From NCBI GenBank assembly GCA_947476195.1, contig CANJPT010000034.1, forward strand, positions 1 to 38,263: DNA of 38,263 nt. Direction: 5' to 3'. The notes under the pieces are model-generated. The model saw only the letters and a list, made by a program, of their open reading frames with translations, did no database searches and was not told the DNA's origin. The number at the start of each line of letters is the position of its first letter. Position 1 is the stretch's first letter. This stretch comes from Lewinellaceae bacterium (GTDB lineage Bacteria > Bacteroidota > Bacteroidia > Chitinophagales > Saprospiraceae). Position numbers and translations under genes: made by a program. This document shows positions 1 through 8,161 of the stretch, piece after piece.

Positions 1-10
1 CCGTGTACCG

Positions 11-979
11 TTACCCTAATTGCTTATCTCCGAAGATAGACTCAACGAAGGCGCGTTTATTGAAAATTTGAAGCTTATCTATGCTTTCACCTACACCGAT
101 GTATCGGATGGGGATCTTAAACTGGTCGCTGATACTGATGGCGACGCCCCCTTTTGCCGTTCCATCGAGTTTTGTAAGGGCCAGGCAGGTTATCGGGGCT
201 ACCTCTGTGAATTGTTTGGCTTGCTCCTGCGCATTTTGTCCCGTGCTTGCATCCAAAACCAGCAACACATCGTGCGGGGCTCCGGGCAGTTTTTTGTCCA
301 TACTTCGGTGGATCTTGCCCAGCTCAAGCATCAAGTGGCTTTTATTGTGCAAACGGCCAGCAGTGTCAATAATGGCTATGTCGCAGTTGTTTTCAAGGGC
401 ATATTGAGTTGTTTCAAAAGCTACTGCAGCTGGGTCAGCATTCATGCCTTTCGAATAGAAGTCACAGCCTACGCGGTCGGCCCAGATCTTAAGTTGATCT
501 ACTGCGGCAGCGCGAAAAGTATCAGCGGCGCCCAATACAACTTTATGACCGCGTTGTTTGAATTGCCAGGCCAGTTTTCCGATGGTGGTCGTCTTACCCA
601 CTCCATTGACCCCGATCACAAGCAATATATAAGGCTTTTTACCTGCAGGAATGTCAAAGTCTTCCAAATCTTCGGTGTTGTTCTCGGCCAAAAGATCCAC
701 GATCTCATCGCGGAGAATTTCATTCAGTTCTTCGGTGTTGACATACTTGTCCCGGTTAACCCGGGCTTCTATGCGTTCGATGATTTTGACTGAGGTGTCC
801 AGTCCAACATCACTTGAGATCAGGATATTTTCCACTTCATCGAGCACTTCAACATCCACCGTGCTTTTACCTGCGATCGCTCTGCCTAATTTGCCGAACA
901 GCCCTTCTTTCGTTTTTTCAAGCCCCTTATCGAGGTCTTCCTTCTTTTCTTTATTAAAAAATTTATCAAAAAAGCCCAT
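11..979 (-). CDS. ftsY: Signal recognition particle receptor FtsY
   Basis: 322 aa SRP-family GTPase that docks ribosome-SRP complexes at the inner membrane for co-translational insertion. Visible motifs in order: a short charged N-terminal A domain (residues 1-40), the four-helix N domain (about 40-110), the P-loop GVNGVGKT (123-130), DTFRAAA (153-159), DTAGR (205-209), TKLD (269-272) and the closing GVGE...F segment of the G domain. The length fits the short Bacteroidota form, which lacks the long acidic A domain of E. coli. The ATG start is followed directly by an amphipathic basic MGFFDKFFNK segment, typical of this family. The stop lies 10 bases from the window edge. A 57-base gap separates it from the upstream response regulator on the same strand, so co-transcription is possible, but no functional link is evident. 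Confidence 0.98.
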   Translation of the reverse strand: MGFFDKFFNKEKKEDLDKGLEKTKEGLFGKLGRAIAGKSTVDVEVLDEVENILISSDVGLDTSVKIIERIEARVNRDKYVNTEELNEILRDEIVDLLAENNTEDLEDFDIPAGKKPYILLVIGVNGVGKTTTIGKLAWQFKQRGHKVVLGAADTFRAAAVDQLKIWADRVGCDFYSKGMNADPAAVAFETTQYALENNCDIAIIDTAGRLHNKSHLMLELGKIHRSMDKKLPGAPHDVLLVLDASTGQNAQEQAKQFTEVAPITCLALTKLDGTAKGGVAISISDQFKIPIRYIGVGESIDKLQIFNKRAFVESIFGDKQLG

Positions 980-1036
980 TTCTTAGGGTTTGAATTGGTT
1001 AAGTTATTTGTTGAATTTGAACAGCATGGACCACAT

Positions 1037-1810
1037 TTATTTCCAGGTTTCTCCATGCGTACGCTTGAGTGCGTCCATAAGGTTTACCTTTTGACGGCGT
1101 GAGACCTCAATACTATCACCGTTTTCCATGATCAGGTAGCCGCCCTCTCCTTTAATGTAGGTTTTCATGAAGTTCATGTTCACGATATGCTTTTTATGAA
1201 CCCGTACAAAATTGAAGCTTGTAAGTGCGTCTTCATAGGCTTTGATTGTTCGACTGGCCGTGATCTTGTTCCCCCCAATCAGCAAAAAATGGGTGTAATT
1301 GTTTTCCGCTTCCAGCCGGGTAATGTCAGAAAGCCGAACGAAATGCACCCCATCTATGGCCGAAATGCCAATTTTGTTGAAGGCATTGGGCGCGTTGGGG
1401 TTGTAAGTCTGCTGGAGCACCTCGAGGCGAGCCTTGGTTTCCGTGTTGCGGGGTTTGATCCGGCTAACCGCCCGGATAAGTTCTTCCCGTTCAATGGGTT
1501 TTGTCACATAGTCAATAGCCGCAAATTCAAAAGCCCGAATGGCATACTTATCGAATGCTGTGACAAATATGATGTCAAATGGTAAGTCCTCGAGTTGTTG
1601 AAGAGCCTGGAAGACCAGACCATCGGGCAGACTGATGTCGAGAAATGCCACATCGAAGCGGTTGCTACGGTCGTCGGCCAAACGAAGCAGATCTGCGTTG
1701 GAGCCGCCCTCTGCCACTACTTCCACGTCCGGGCAGCACATGCGGAGTAAATTCTTGAGGTTCTCCAAGCCTTCTGGCTCGTCTTCGATAATGAGTGCGC
1801 GTGTGAGCAT
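1037..1810 (-). CDS. LytTR-family response regulator
   Basis: 257 aa DNA-binding response regulator. The receiver domain (residues 1-120) has the acidic pocket E9-D10, phospho-acceptor D58 in AFLDISLPDG, T84 and K104 in VTKP. A LytTR domain (about 150-255) follows, with the typical LEAENNYTHF and RVHKKHIVN segments. It would bind direct repeats in target promoters when phosphorylated. I chose the ATG at 1810 because MLTRALIIEDE matches the usual family start; an in-frame ATG at 1852 would add 14 residues without similarity to the family. The cognate histidine kinase (usually a LytS/7TMR-type neighbour) is absent from this window, so the regulator is an orphan here. Target genes cannot be deduced. 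Confidence 0.93.
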   Translation of the reverse strand: MLTRALIIEDEPEGLENLKNLLRMCCPDVEVVAEGGSNADLLRLADDRSNRFDVAFLDISLPDGLVFQALQQLEDLPFDIIFVTAFDKYAIRAFEFAAIDYVTKPIEREELIRAVSRIKPRNTETKARLEVLQQTYNPNAPNAFNKIGISAIDGVHFVRLSDITRLEAENNYTHFLLIGGNKITASRTIKAYEDALTSFNFVRVHKKHIVNMNFMKTYIKGEGGYLIMENGDSIEVSRRQKVNLMDALKRTHGETWK

Positions 1811-2640
1811 GTAGGTAGATTGATTGATAATCGATGAAGGGATGACCCGCATTCCCTACGGTTTCTACGGGTGAAAAATTGATTGATTTGTATTTTTAGC
1901 CAGATTTAGGTTGCATTACCGAAGGGTAGCGCAAAAATCCGTTTTTATTTACATAAACATACTCGAAGTTTTCAGAAACTTTAAATACTGCTCTAAATGA
2001 GTCTCGTAATACTTAAGGTTTCCTTCTACGGAGTCCCTTTTTCAGTATGATTTGCTTTGGATTATGGCCTGATCGTCATCCCATGTCTATGTTGCTGTAC
2101 TATGTGGCTGTTTATACCTATGGTTTTAGACCAACGTTAAGATCAATTCTGGATGTTCTTGGAAGAGAATCTGGTATTAGCCCCGAACCCTGCCCATGAC
2201 AAGGTTGAAGTCATACTTCCGAGTATTTTAGGAATCTGTATGCGCCTCCTCACCAACATTTGGGGCAGGCTGCCATTTATTTTCACTTTTACCATTCCAA
2301 CCTATGTACAAACACACCCGTAAGACGCTTTATCTCAGTGTGTCTCAAACGGTTGATTCCCGGTAGAAAAAGAATTGGCAACGGTGTCCCCTAACCCCAT
2401 CAGGGTCAACTTCAGGGTGGCTCTGAGCGCGAAACTGCGCATGCCTGTTTAGGCTACACAATCAAATGGCAAGGCCATCCGCGAGGCGCGGCTGACTTTG
2501 GGTATCACGGAAATAGGAGCCTTGGCTTTGCCCCCTGGCCTGTACTTACGGATGCTTACCTCTGTAAAAAGCGGAAAATTATCGAGCTTGCAGAACCAAA
2601 AAATAAATTGTCTCGAATGTTACAAGGCAGGTGAACGTCC
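1811..2640. other. Gene-free stretch with decayed coding remnants
   Basis: About 830 bases without an intact gene between the response regulator and the lytic transglycosylase. The right-hand part (2141-2644), read on the plus strand, holds two eroded T9SS sorting domains, annotated separately. In 1811-2140 I see only short open frames, the longest being 50 codons at 2047-2199, with no recognisable similarity. The promoter of the response regulator should lie near 1811-1950 on the minus strand, but I could not find a clear TAnnTTTG element there. Confidence 0.6.
2141..2365 (+). pseudogene. Decayed T9SS sorting domain, relic A
   Basis: Plus-strand reading frame 2141-2323 contains NLVLAPNPAHDKVEVILPS (from 2168), which is the opening strand and PNP motif of a type A T9SS sorting domain. 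Similarity fades in the middle, and a TAA interrupts at 2321. In the +1 frame just after it, KTLYLSVSQTVDSR (about 2322-2363) resembles the GLYLVxVxT strand near the end of such domains, suggesting one frameshift. A stop (2138-2140) precedes the piece and there is no start, signal peptide or ectodomain. I read it as the fossil 3' end of a surface-protein gene. Similarity was judged by eye against the intact sorting domains in this window. Confidence 0.6.
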
Positions 2641-2644
2641 TTAA
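2357..2644 (+). pseudogene. Decayed T9SS sorting domain, relic B
   Basis: In the same frame as relic A, a second and better preserved sorting domain reads FPVEKELATVSPNPIRVNF, then VALSAKLRMPV, an in-frame TAG at 2450-2452, then SNGKAIREARLTLGITEIG and LPPGLYLRMLTSVKSGKLSS, ending at TAA 2642-2644. The order PNP strand, SNGK turn, TEI strand, LPPGLYL and GK tail matches a complete type A domain. A TGA at 2354-2356 blocks the frame upstream. Its last bases overlap the stop codon of the convergent lytic transglycosylase gene. Because only a sorting domain remains, the gene that supplied it has otherwise been deleted or eroded beyond recognition. Confidence 0.7.
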
Positions 2645-4137
2645 AACTCCCGAATCTTCAAGCGCGTTCCAAACTTCACTGTATCCAGATTATTCATTTT
2701 GCGCAGACTTTCCACCGAGGTGGCATATTGTCGGGCAATGTCTTCAAACGACTCATTGCGGCGCACCGTGTGGTATTGATACTGTTTGATACGTGGGGCT
2801 TGTTCTTCCTGAATTACAGCGGTTTGATTGCCGCTACCAGGTTTGTTTTTGCCGGCAGGTACATTGTTCTTTTGCGGAGCAACCGTTGGCATATTAGACA
2901 AAGCGGGCGCATCAATATGAATGCCAGAGTGTTTTTGCACATAAACCGGACGATAGAGTTTAAGCATCTGGCCAGGTTGTACAAAGTTGGATTCCAGGTC
3001 ATTCCAGGATTTCAACTGAACACCTGAAATACCGAGGCGAGCCGCAAACTTATCGATTGACTCTATATCTTTAGGTTTGGCATTACTGATCCAATAACGG
3101 CCATCGCCAATATCAGCACTGGTGTATTTTTCAATGCTCTCTAATTTGTATTTCCTTGCACTACTCACCGAGTTCAGGTAACGGATAAAAGCTGGCATAA
3201 CACGCTCCGGAACGATCACAAAGTGTCCATCTGTAGTTGGTGGTACATAATCACGCTTAAATCCGGGATTGAGGTCTTTAATTACTTCGTATGAAATACC
3301 TGTTGCGTCTGAGATGTCGCGAAACGAAATGCCTTCGTAAACATTAACATAGTCCGTCAGTTGCTGATCCAGATCAGGATTATTTGGCGTAATTCCATGA
3401 ACCTGGAAGTAGTTGCAGATGTAAGTAGCTGCGATGAATGCTGGCACATAATTGCGCGTTTCTGCAGGAAGATAACGTTGAATCGTCCAAAAATCACGGC
3501 TTCCCGCACGGCGAATAGCACCGTTCACACGGCCTGCGCCACTATTATAAGCAGCCAGTGCAAGTGCCCAATCATCAAACTGTTTGTAAAGATCGCGTAA
3601 GTGGCGTGCAGCAGCATCTGTACTTTTTACGGGGTTACTACGATCTTCTACGGCTGTATTTGCACGTAGACCATATTCTCCGCCTGTACTGGGCATAAAC
3701 TGCCATAGACCAGTTGCCCCAACGCGGGAAACAGCCTTTGGGTTAAGTGCCGATTCCACCACAGAAAGGTATTTCAGGTCTTCCGGAACACCATACTCCT
3801 GAAGCTTTGCCTCGTACAGTGGGAAGTAGGTAAGCCGCTTACCAAGCATATTGCGTGTTTTCTCGGTCTGGAACTGTACATACGTTTTGATATAGGCTTT
3901 CACCACGGCGGTAGTACGCAATTCAAGGCAACTACTCAGTGACCCAAGTCTTTCACGCAATTCGGTGTCACTAACGCTAATCTCGTACCCGCCTTTGACG
4001 ACTAAAATATCAGATGTGTCAATCTCTTCTAAGTCAGAAATCTGTTGAGGCTCCTCCTTTTGAGCATAAACAACAATATTCGACAACAGGGCAAGGGCAA
4101 GGGCTAACCAGTAGCAAACAGATTTTTTTAGCTGCAT
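2641..4137 (-). CDS. Membrane-bound lytic murein transglycosylase, MltD type (SLT + LysM)
   Basis: 498 aa. An N-terminal signal peptide (residues 1-26, ending VVYAQ) is followed by a helical region and a family 1 SLT domain (about 110-240). The catalytic Glu is E128 in SVVESALNPKA, followed by GATGLWQFMPSTG and AAYNSGAGRVNGAIRRAG, all hallmarks of the fold. A degenerate LysM lies around 345-400 and a clear C-terminal LysM (YHTVRRNESFEDIA...) covers the last 45 residues. The enzyme would cleave the MurNAc-GlcNAc bond to 1,6-anhydro products in the periplasm. There is no lipobox, unlike E. coli MltD, so it may be soluble or held by LysM binding to peptidoglycan. It is a single gene with no clear operon partner. 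Confidence 0.95.
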   Translation of the reverse strand: MQLKKSVCYWLALALALLSNIVVYAQKEEPQQISDLEEIDTSDILVVKGGYEISVSDTELRERLGSLSSCLELRTTAVVKAYIKTYVQFQTEKTRNMLGKRLTYFPLYEAKLQEYGVPEDLKYLSVVESALNPKAVSRVGATGLWQFMPSTGGEYGLRANTAVEDRSNPVKSTDAAARHLRDLYKQFDDWALALAAYNSGAGRVNGAIRRAGSRDFWTIQRYLPAETRNYVPAFIAATYICNYFQVHGITPNNPDLDQQLTDYVNVYEGISFRDISDATGISYEVIKDLNPGFKRDYVPPTTDGHFVIVPERVMPAFIRYLNSVSSARKYKLESIEKYTSADIGDGRYWISNAKPKDIESIDKFAARLGISGVQLKSWNDLESNFVQPGQMLKLYRPVYVQKHSGIHIDAPALSNMPTVAPQKNNVPAGKNKPGSGNQTAVIQEEQAPRIKQYQYHTVRRNESFEDIARQYATSVESLRKMNNLDTVKFGTRLKIREF

Positions 4138-4476
4138 TGTTTATTCAACGTCTAAACGGTATTCGGTTTAAGTCAGATTTTTTGACCAAAAAATATAGAT
4201 GTTTTCGAGGCAATGCCCTGAAAACTGGACTACTGAAATGGTTAAGGAGAAAATAGGAGAGGCCGTTTAACGCCACACAATCGGTTTTATTCTTTGGGAT
4301 CTGATAACAGGTGCCGATTTATGGTGTTCCTCCAAAAAGGAAGGCAAAAGTCCAAAACAAATTCCAATTATGGAACTATTTGGTTGTTAAAGTTGAAAAT
4401 CCTCCATAAAATAGTCTCTTACGTGACAAATCAAATTCAGGATTAAACGCCACTCAGGATGTCGTAAAGCCGCTTT
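4138..4476. other. Intergenic, promoter region of the transglycosylase gene
   Basis: 339 bases between two minus-strand genes. It must carry the 3' end signals of the propeller gene and the promoter of the transglycosylase gene. I found no strong terminator hairpin and no exact TAnnTTTG box; the nearest is a TATTTTTTG-like run around 4184-4196, with one extra base in the spacer. No coding remnant was seen on either strand. Confidence 0.5.
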
Positions 4477-7400
4477 TTAAGGCGCAAAAACAAATTTTCC
4501 GGATTGCTTGCCCATCTGCCAAAAATAAACCCCTGGGTGAGGAAATAACCCAGATTCAAGGTGAATTGCTTCTTTTTGGACCAAGTTTTTTGAAAATACA
4601 AGCCTTCCATTTGCGTCAAAAACCGCAATCTTTTCAAAGGAACCCGCAGAAATCCAGGTACCGCCCAGTCCAAAAGGATTGGGAAATGTTTTAACCAGAT
4701 CCTCAGCCTGATCCAATACAGGCCGTAACGCAGCGCCATCACTTCGGTACATCAGCGCCAGCGTAGGCCAGTTGGCCAAACTCAATTGGGTATTCAATTG
4801 AACATCCTCTTTGACCCGAAAAACGATTTTGAAAAGCCCAGAATACATTGCTGACTGCAAGTCATCTGAGAAATAAGAAAAAGACAATATGCCCTGCCCA
4901 ACCTGATTCAATCCAAAGTTTTCCGTCGAAAGACCTGGAACAAGGGGCACTATTTTTTCAAATACCAACTTTGTGGGATCAAATTGAATGCTAAATTGTG
5001 CAGCAATCAGATCTGCTGCCGGAATTGAAAAGCTTGCTTCGACAAATCCTTTTTCCGGGAAGGCTGAAGCTACAGTCCTGCCATTTTCCCCACTTAACCA
5101 ATCCACCATTAAAGGCCATTCACCCTGCGTTCGTTCTTCTGCAGCGACCGACAGGTTTGGAATGGCAGTATTATTCACGTCCCCAGTTTTGATGGCGGTG
5201 AAATCAAGATTACTAATTGGGTTGGTAAGCACCTGCACGGCCAGCGTTTCGGGAAATGGAGATTGGAAAGGATTCAGTGCATTGTCAAATGTATGGCTGG
5301 ACGGCACAAAACGCCAGGCAGTGTTGTTTGCAAATTTGGAATCAATGCCCAGGATGAGTTTGCGCAATTGGACGATATCAAAGGTGGTGATGCTTCCAGA
5401 ATGGTTGGCGTCGGCTGCAATTATTTTGAAAGGAGAACTGAGCGTTTCTATGCCAAGAATATGTTTGGAAATCAGCACCAGATCGTAGGTGGTGACACCG
5501 TTGATCGGATTGTCGTTCCGGTATGGCGCGAGGGTATGCGGAGCGCAGCCCGGCACGTTGGGGAGGCTAAAGGTTCCGTCAGCTGCGCTCAAGGTTCCGT
5601 CCATATTCACTTCAATTACCCCTGTACCCATTTCATCCTTAATCTTACCTTCCAGGCTTACTGTGACTGGATTTTGTTGGACTAAAACAGAATCAAAAGG
5701 AAAGGTCCAGATCCCACGGGCAAAGGTGGCAGCCACAAGCTCTTTCCGTATCGGGTTTAGCTCCAGATCAAAAACAGGGATGTAAGGCATGTTTCCACCC
5801 ACCCGGTCCCAGGTCAGACCGCCTGTCGTGGTAAAATAAACCCCTGCATCTGTGGCCGCAAACAACACTTGGTCAGAATAGCCTGGGAGTATAGACAGGT
5901 CATTTACAGGTACCTGAGGCAAATTAGAAGAAATGTCTTGCCAGGTATTGCCATTATCGTCTGAACGGTGAATGCGCGGGATCTGTTCATTGTCACGGTA
6001 ACCCGAATGACTAACAAATAGACGGTTCGATACACTCGTGGAGTACTGAACAGAAGTGACATAGCGCTCTGGTAATCCTGACGAGATATTTGTCCAGGCA
6101 CCCGCTGGTTCGCGCCGCCAGACATTGCCGTCTGAAGTACCTGCAATCAGTTTATTCACTGCGACCGGCGATTCATTCAGGCAAGAAATGGTGTGGAATC
6201 TTGCACCAAAAATATTTCCATCGGTGAGGTCTCCGGAGAGTATGCCCCAGCCGCCGCCAGCGTCTTTGCCGTAAACACGGTAAGTGCCTGCATAGAGTCG
6301 GTTGGGGATATTGGGACTCATAAAAAACGGCGTGTCCCAGTTGGTACGATCCGAAGTGCTGAGTGCACCAGAACCGAATTGCCACGAATTGCCACCATCA
6401 GTGGTCTCGTGGATGGCACCATTTTGGATCTCCACCCAGAAATGTTGTGCATTTACAGGGTCAAATGCACAGCTAAAACCATCCGCGGTAAAAATGGATG
6501 TCCAGTTATTGGGGTTTAACCCATTGCCTTTTTGGATACCATTGTCCTGTGCACCTGCCCAATATTTGTCTGGCTCGTGCGGGTTAAAGTTGGTTCTGTA
6601 AAATTGGGTAACGGGTAGATTCAGGGACTTTGTCCAACTCACTTGTCCGTCATTGCGGTACACTCCGCCATCATTTGACCAATAACGCCGCCCGCTTTGG
6701 GTAAAAATAAGGTCGTGGCAATCTGCATGACCGCTCCCGGCGTTGAACCACCCACTATTCCCGGAGGGTTTACGCCACATCTGAATACCAAGAAAGTATA
6801 GCTCCTCGTCATCGACCGGGTTTGTGCGGATCTTGCCAAAATACCAGCCAAAGTCGCCGCAAGTATCTTCCAGCTGAATGATGTTGATGGGCGTCCACGT
6901 GGCTCCTCCATCGGTCGTTTTGTATAGTTCGCCTGGCGTGCTGAGCGAATCCATATACACCACATACACCTTGTTTGGGTTTGTCAGTGAGATGGCGAGG
7001 CCAGTACGGCCCATTACCCCTGTTGGCAAACCACCAGCAAGTTGTGTCCAGGTATTGCCACCATCGATGCTTTTATACACGCGGGCATGCGGTCCGTAAA
7101 TGACAGATTCAAAATTATTGCGGATACGGTCCCAGAAGGAAGCATACAGGATCAGCGGATTGGCAGGCGACTGCACGAGATCGCTTGCGCCGGACTGATC
7201 GCTCACAAAAAGCACTTGCTGCCAGGAATTTCCACCATCGGTACTTTTGTAAATACCTCGCTGATTGTCGCGCACATATGGATTTCCCATGGTAGCTGCC
7301 CAGATCACAGATGGATTCGTGGGATGCACGATAACTTTAGAAACGATGCCGGTCGGGCTATTGGCCAGGTGGTGCCAGGTTTCCCCGGCATCGCTGCTTT

Positions 7401-7914
7401 TGTAAATGCCATCGCCGTTGAAAACGTTGGAAGGCATATTAGGGTCTCCAGTACCTGCATACACAACATTGGAATTAGATGGATCGAATGTAATGTCGCC
7501 AATAGAAAGTTCAGCGCTTTCGTCAAAAACAGGATGCCAGTTTACAGCGCCATCCGTGCTTTTGAATATTCCACCTCCTGAAAATCCGGCAAGCACCGTA
7601 TTCTCATCATCAGGCTTTGCAGCCAGGGTATTGCACCGACCGCCAACATTCATAGGGCCTTGCTGTGTCCAATTGGTCAGGTTGGTACCGCAATTGAGTT
7701 CGCGGGATTGAGCCGTTTCAGAAATTCGGGTTTGCTGCATGGTTTTGCGCCAGCCTTGCCAATCAAAATCGAAGTCGGGATAAGAACGCTGGAAAGCAAA
7801 CAGGTCGTATGGCTCACTTTTTCTGTCGAGGGCGTTGGTGTGCGGGAGGTTGTTTTTTCCGCAAGCGAACAGGATTAGGGTAAAAAATATCGGGTAAGAG
7901 AGATGCTTGATCAT
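4477..7914 (-). CDS. BNR/VPS10-type beta-propeller protein with dockerin, cohesin-like and T9SS sorting domains
   Basis: 1145 aa surface protein. The N-terminal segment MIKHLSYPIFFTLILFACGK resembles a signal peptide with a possible lipobox (LFAC). Residues about 60-700 hold many BNR/Asp-box repeats (STDGGNSW, SSDAGETW, TTDGGATW, SIDGGNTW, SDDNGNTW) as in sortilin/VPS10-like and xyloglucanase propellers; no catalytic function can be assigned. A small beta module then leads to a dockerin (about 800-856; loops DNPINGVTTYD and DANHSGSITTFD), a cohesin-like domain (about 940-1050, with AAQFSIQFDPTKLVFEKIVP) and a C-terminal T9SS domain (1075-1145; FPNPFG, AVFDANGRLVFSK, PGVYFW). The dockerin-cohesin-sorting cassette closely resembles the end of the 2734 aa protein at 29519-37723. 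Export across the outer membrane by T9SS is inferred from the C-terminus. Confidence 0.9.
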   Translation of the reverse strand: MIKHLSYPIFFTLILFACGKNNLPHTNALDRKSEPYDLFAFQRSYPDFDFDWQGWRKTMQQTRISETAQSRELNCGTNLTNWTQQGPMNVGGRCNTLAAKPDDENTVLAGFSGGGIFKSTDGAVNWHPVFDESAELSIGDITFDPSNSNVVYAGTGDPNMPSNVFNGDGIYKSSDAGETWHHLANSPTGIVSKVIVHPTNPSVIWAATMGNPYVRDNQRGIYKSTDGGNSWQQVLFVSDQSGASDLVQSPANPLILYASFWDRIRNNFESVIYGPHARVYKSIDGGNTWTQLAGGLPTGVMGRTGLAISLTNPNKVYVVYMDSLSTPGELYKTTDGGATWTPINIIQLEDTCGDFGWYFGKIRTNPVDDEELYFLGIQMWRKPSGNSGWFNAGSGHADCHDLIFTQSGRRYWSNDGGVYRNDGQVSWTKSLNLPVTQFYRTNFNPHEPDKYWAGAQDNGIQKGNGLNPNNWTSIFTADGFSCAFDPVNAQHFWVEIQNGAIHETTDGGNSWQFGSGALSTSDRTNWDTPFFMSPNIPNRLYAGTYRVYGKDAGGGWGILSGDLTDGNIFGARFHTISCLNESPVAVNKLIAGTSDGNVWRREPAGAWTNISSGLPERYVTSVQYSTSVSNRLFVSHSGYRDNEQIPRIHRSDDNGNTWQDISSNLPQVPVNDLSILPGYSDQVLFAATDAGVYFTTTGGLTWDRVGGNMPYIPVFDLELNPIRKELVAATFARGIWTFPFDSVLVQQNPVTVSLEGKIKDEMGTGVIEVNMDGTLSAADGTFSLPNVPGCAPHTLAPYRNDNPINGVTTYDLVLISKHILGIETLSSPFKIIAADANHSGSITTFDIVQLRKLILGIDSKFANNTAWRFVPSSHTFDNALNPFQSPFPETLAVQVLTNPISNLDFTAIKTGDVNNTAIPNLSVAAEERTQGEWPLMVDWLSGENGRTVASAFPEKGFVEASFSIPAADLIAAQFSIQFDPTKLVFEKIVPLVPGLSTENFGLNQVGQGILSFSYFSDDLQSAMYSGLFKIVFRVKEDVQLNTQLSLANWPTLALMYRSDGAALRPVLDQAEDLVKTFPNPFGLGGTWISAGSFEKIAVFDANGRLVFSKNLVQKEAIHLESGLFPHPGVYFWQMGKQSGKFVFAP

Positions 7915-7948
7915 GGTATCGGTATGGTCGGTTTTTGAAGGTGGCCAG

Positions 7949-8040
7949 CAAGGTTGTTTTGACAGGATTTACAGGATGAACAGGATTTTTCATCCAAAAA
8001 TCTCAATCATGTTCATCTTGTAATTCCTGTCAAAACCTTG
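7949..8040. repeat. CAGGAT-word inverted repeat
   Basis: A long imperfect hairpin between two minus-strand genes. The left arm (7949-7990) contains three spaced copies of ACAGGAT, as in GACAGGATTTACAGGATGA. The right arm (about 7996-8040) is its imperfect reverse complement. The arms share their outer CAAGG/CCTTG ends and pair over about 40 bases with a short loop. CAGGAT-word palindromes of this kind are, to my knowledge, found between genes in many unrelated bacteria. It would lie in the 5' untranslated region of the propeller gene. Confidence 0.85.
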
Positions 8041-8094
8041 TACTTGTAATACAATCATTTTAAGAAGCCAAAATTACGCCAAGTTGTTCCATCC

Positions 8095-8136
8095 ATAAAA
8101 ACAAATTGCCGGGGCAAGCATGGTCGCCCCGGCAAT
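8095..8136 (-). terminator. Rho-independent terminator of the long C25-like gene
   Basis: A perfect 11-bp stem (8105-8115 with 8126-8136, ATTGCCGGGGC / GCCCCGGCAAT) with a 10-base loop. Read on the minus strand it is followed by TTTGTTTTTA (8095-8104) and lies 26 bases beyond the stop codon at 8162. This is the expected layout for intrinsic termination. Confidence 0.85.
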
Positions 8137-8161
8137 AATATTCGATGACAAGTTGTTCAGG

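Noticed and set aside
20-793. Long plus-strand open frame opposite ftsY
   Set aside because: It is antisense to a strongly conserved gene and its translation shows no family similarity; a codon-bias shadow.
2047-2199. 50-codon plus-strand open frame in the gene-free stretch
   Set aside because: The peptide has no similarity I can see and overlaps relic A in another frame; probably chance.
4477-7914. Sialidase or glycosidase activity for the BNR-repeat protein
   Set aside because: Asp-box repeats alone do not define an enzyme, and I could not see the arginine triad or acid residues of a sialidase.
8069-8076. TAATTTTG on the minus strand as promoter of the propeller gene
   Set aside because: The -7 box matches, but the nearest TTG is 25 bases away and the hairpin at 7949-8040 would be transcribed ahead of the gene; too weak to list as a feature.
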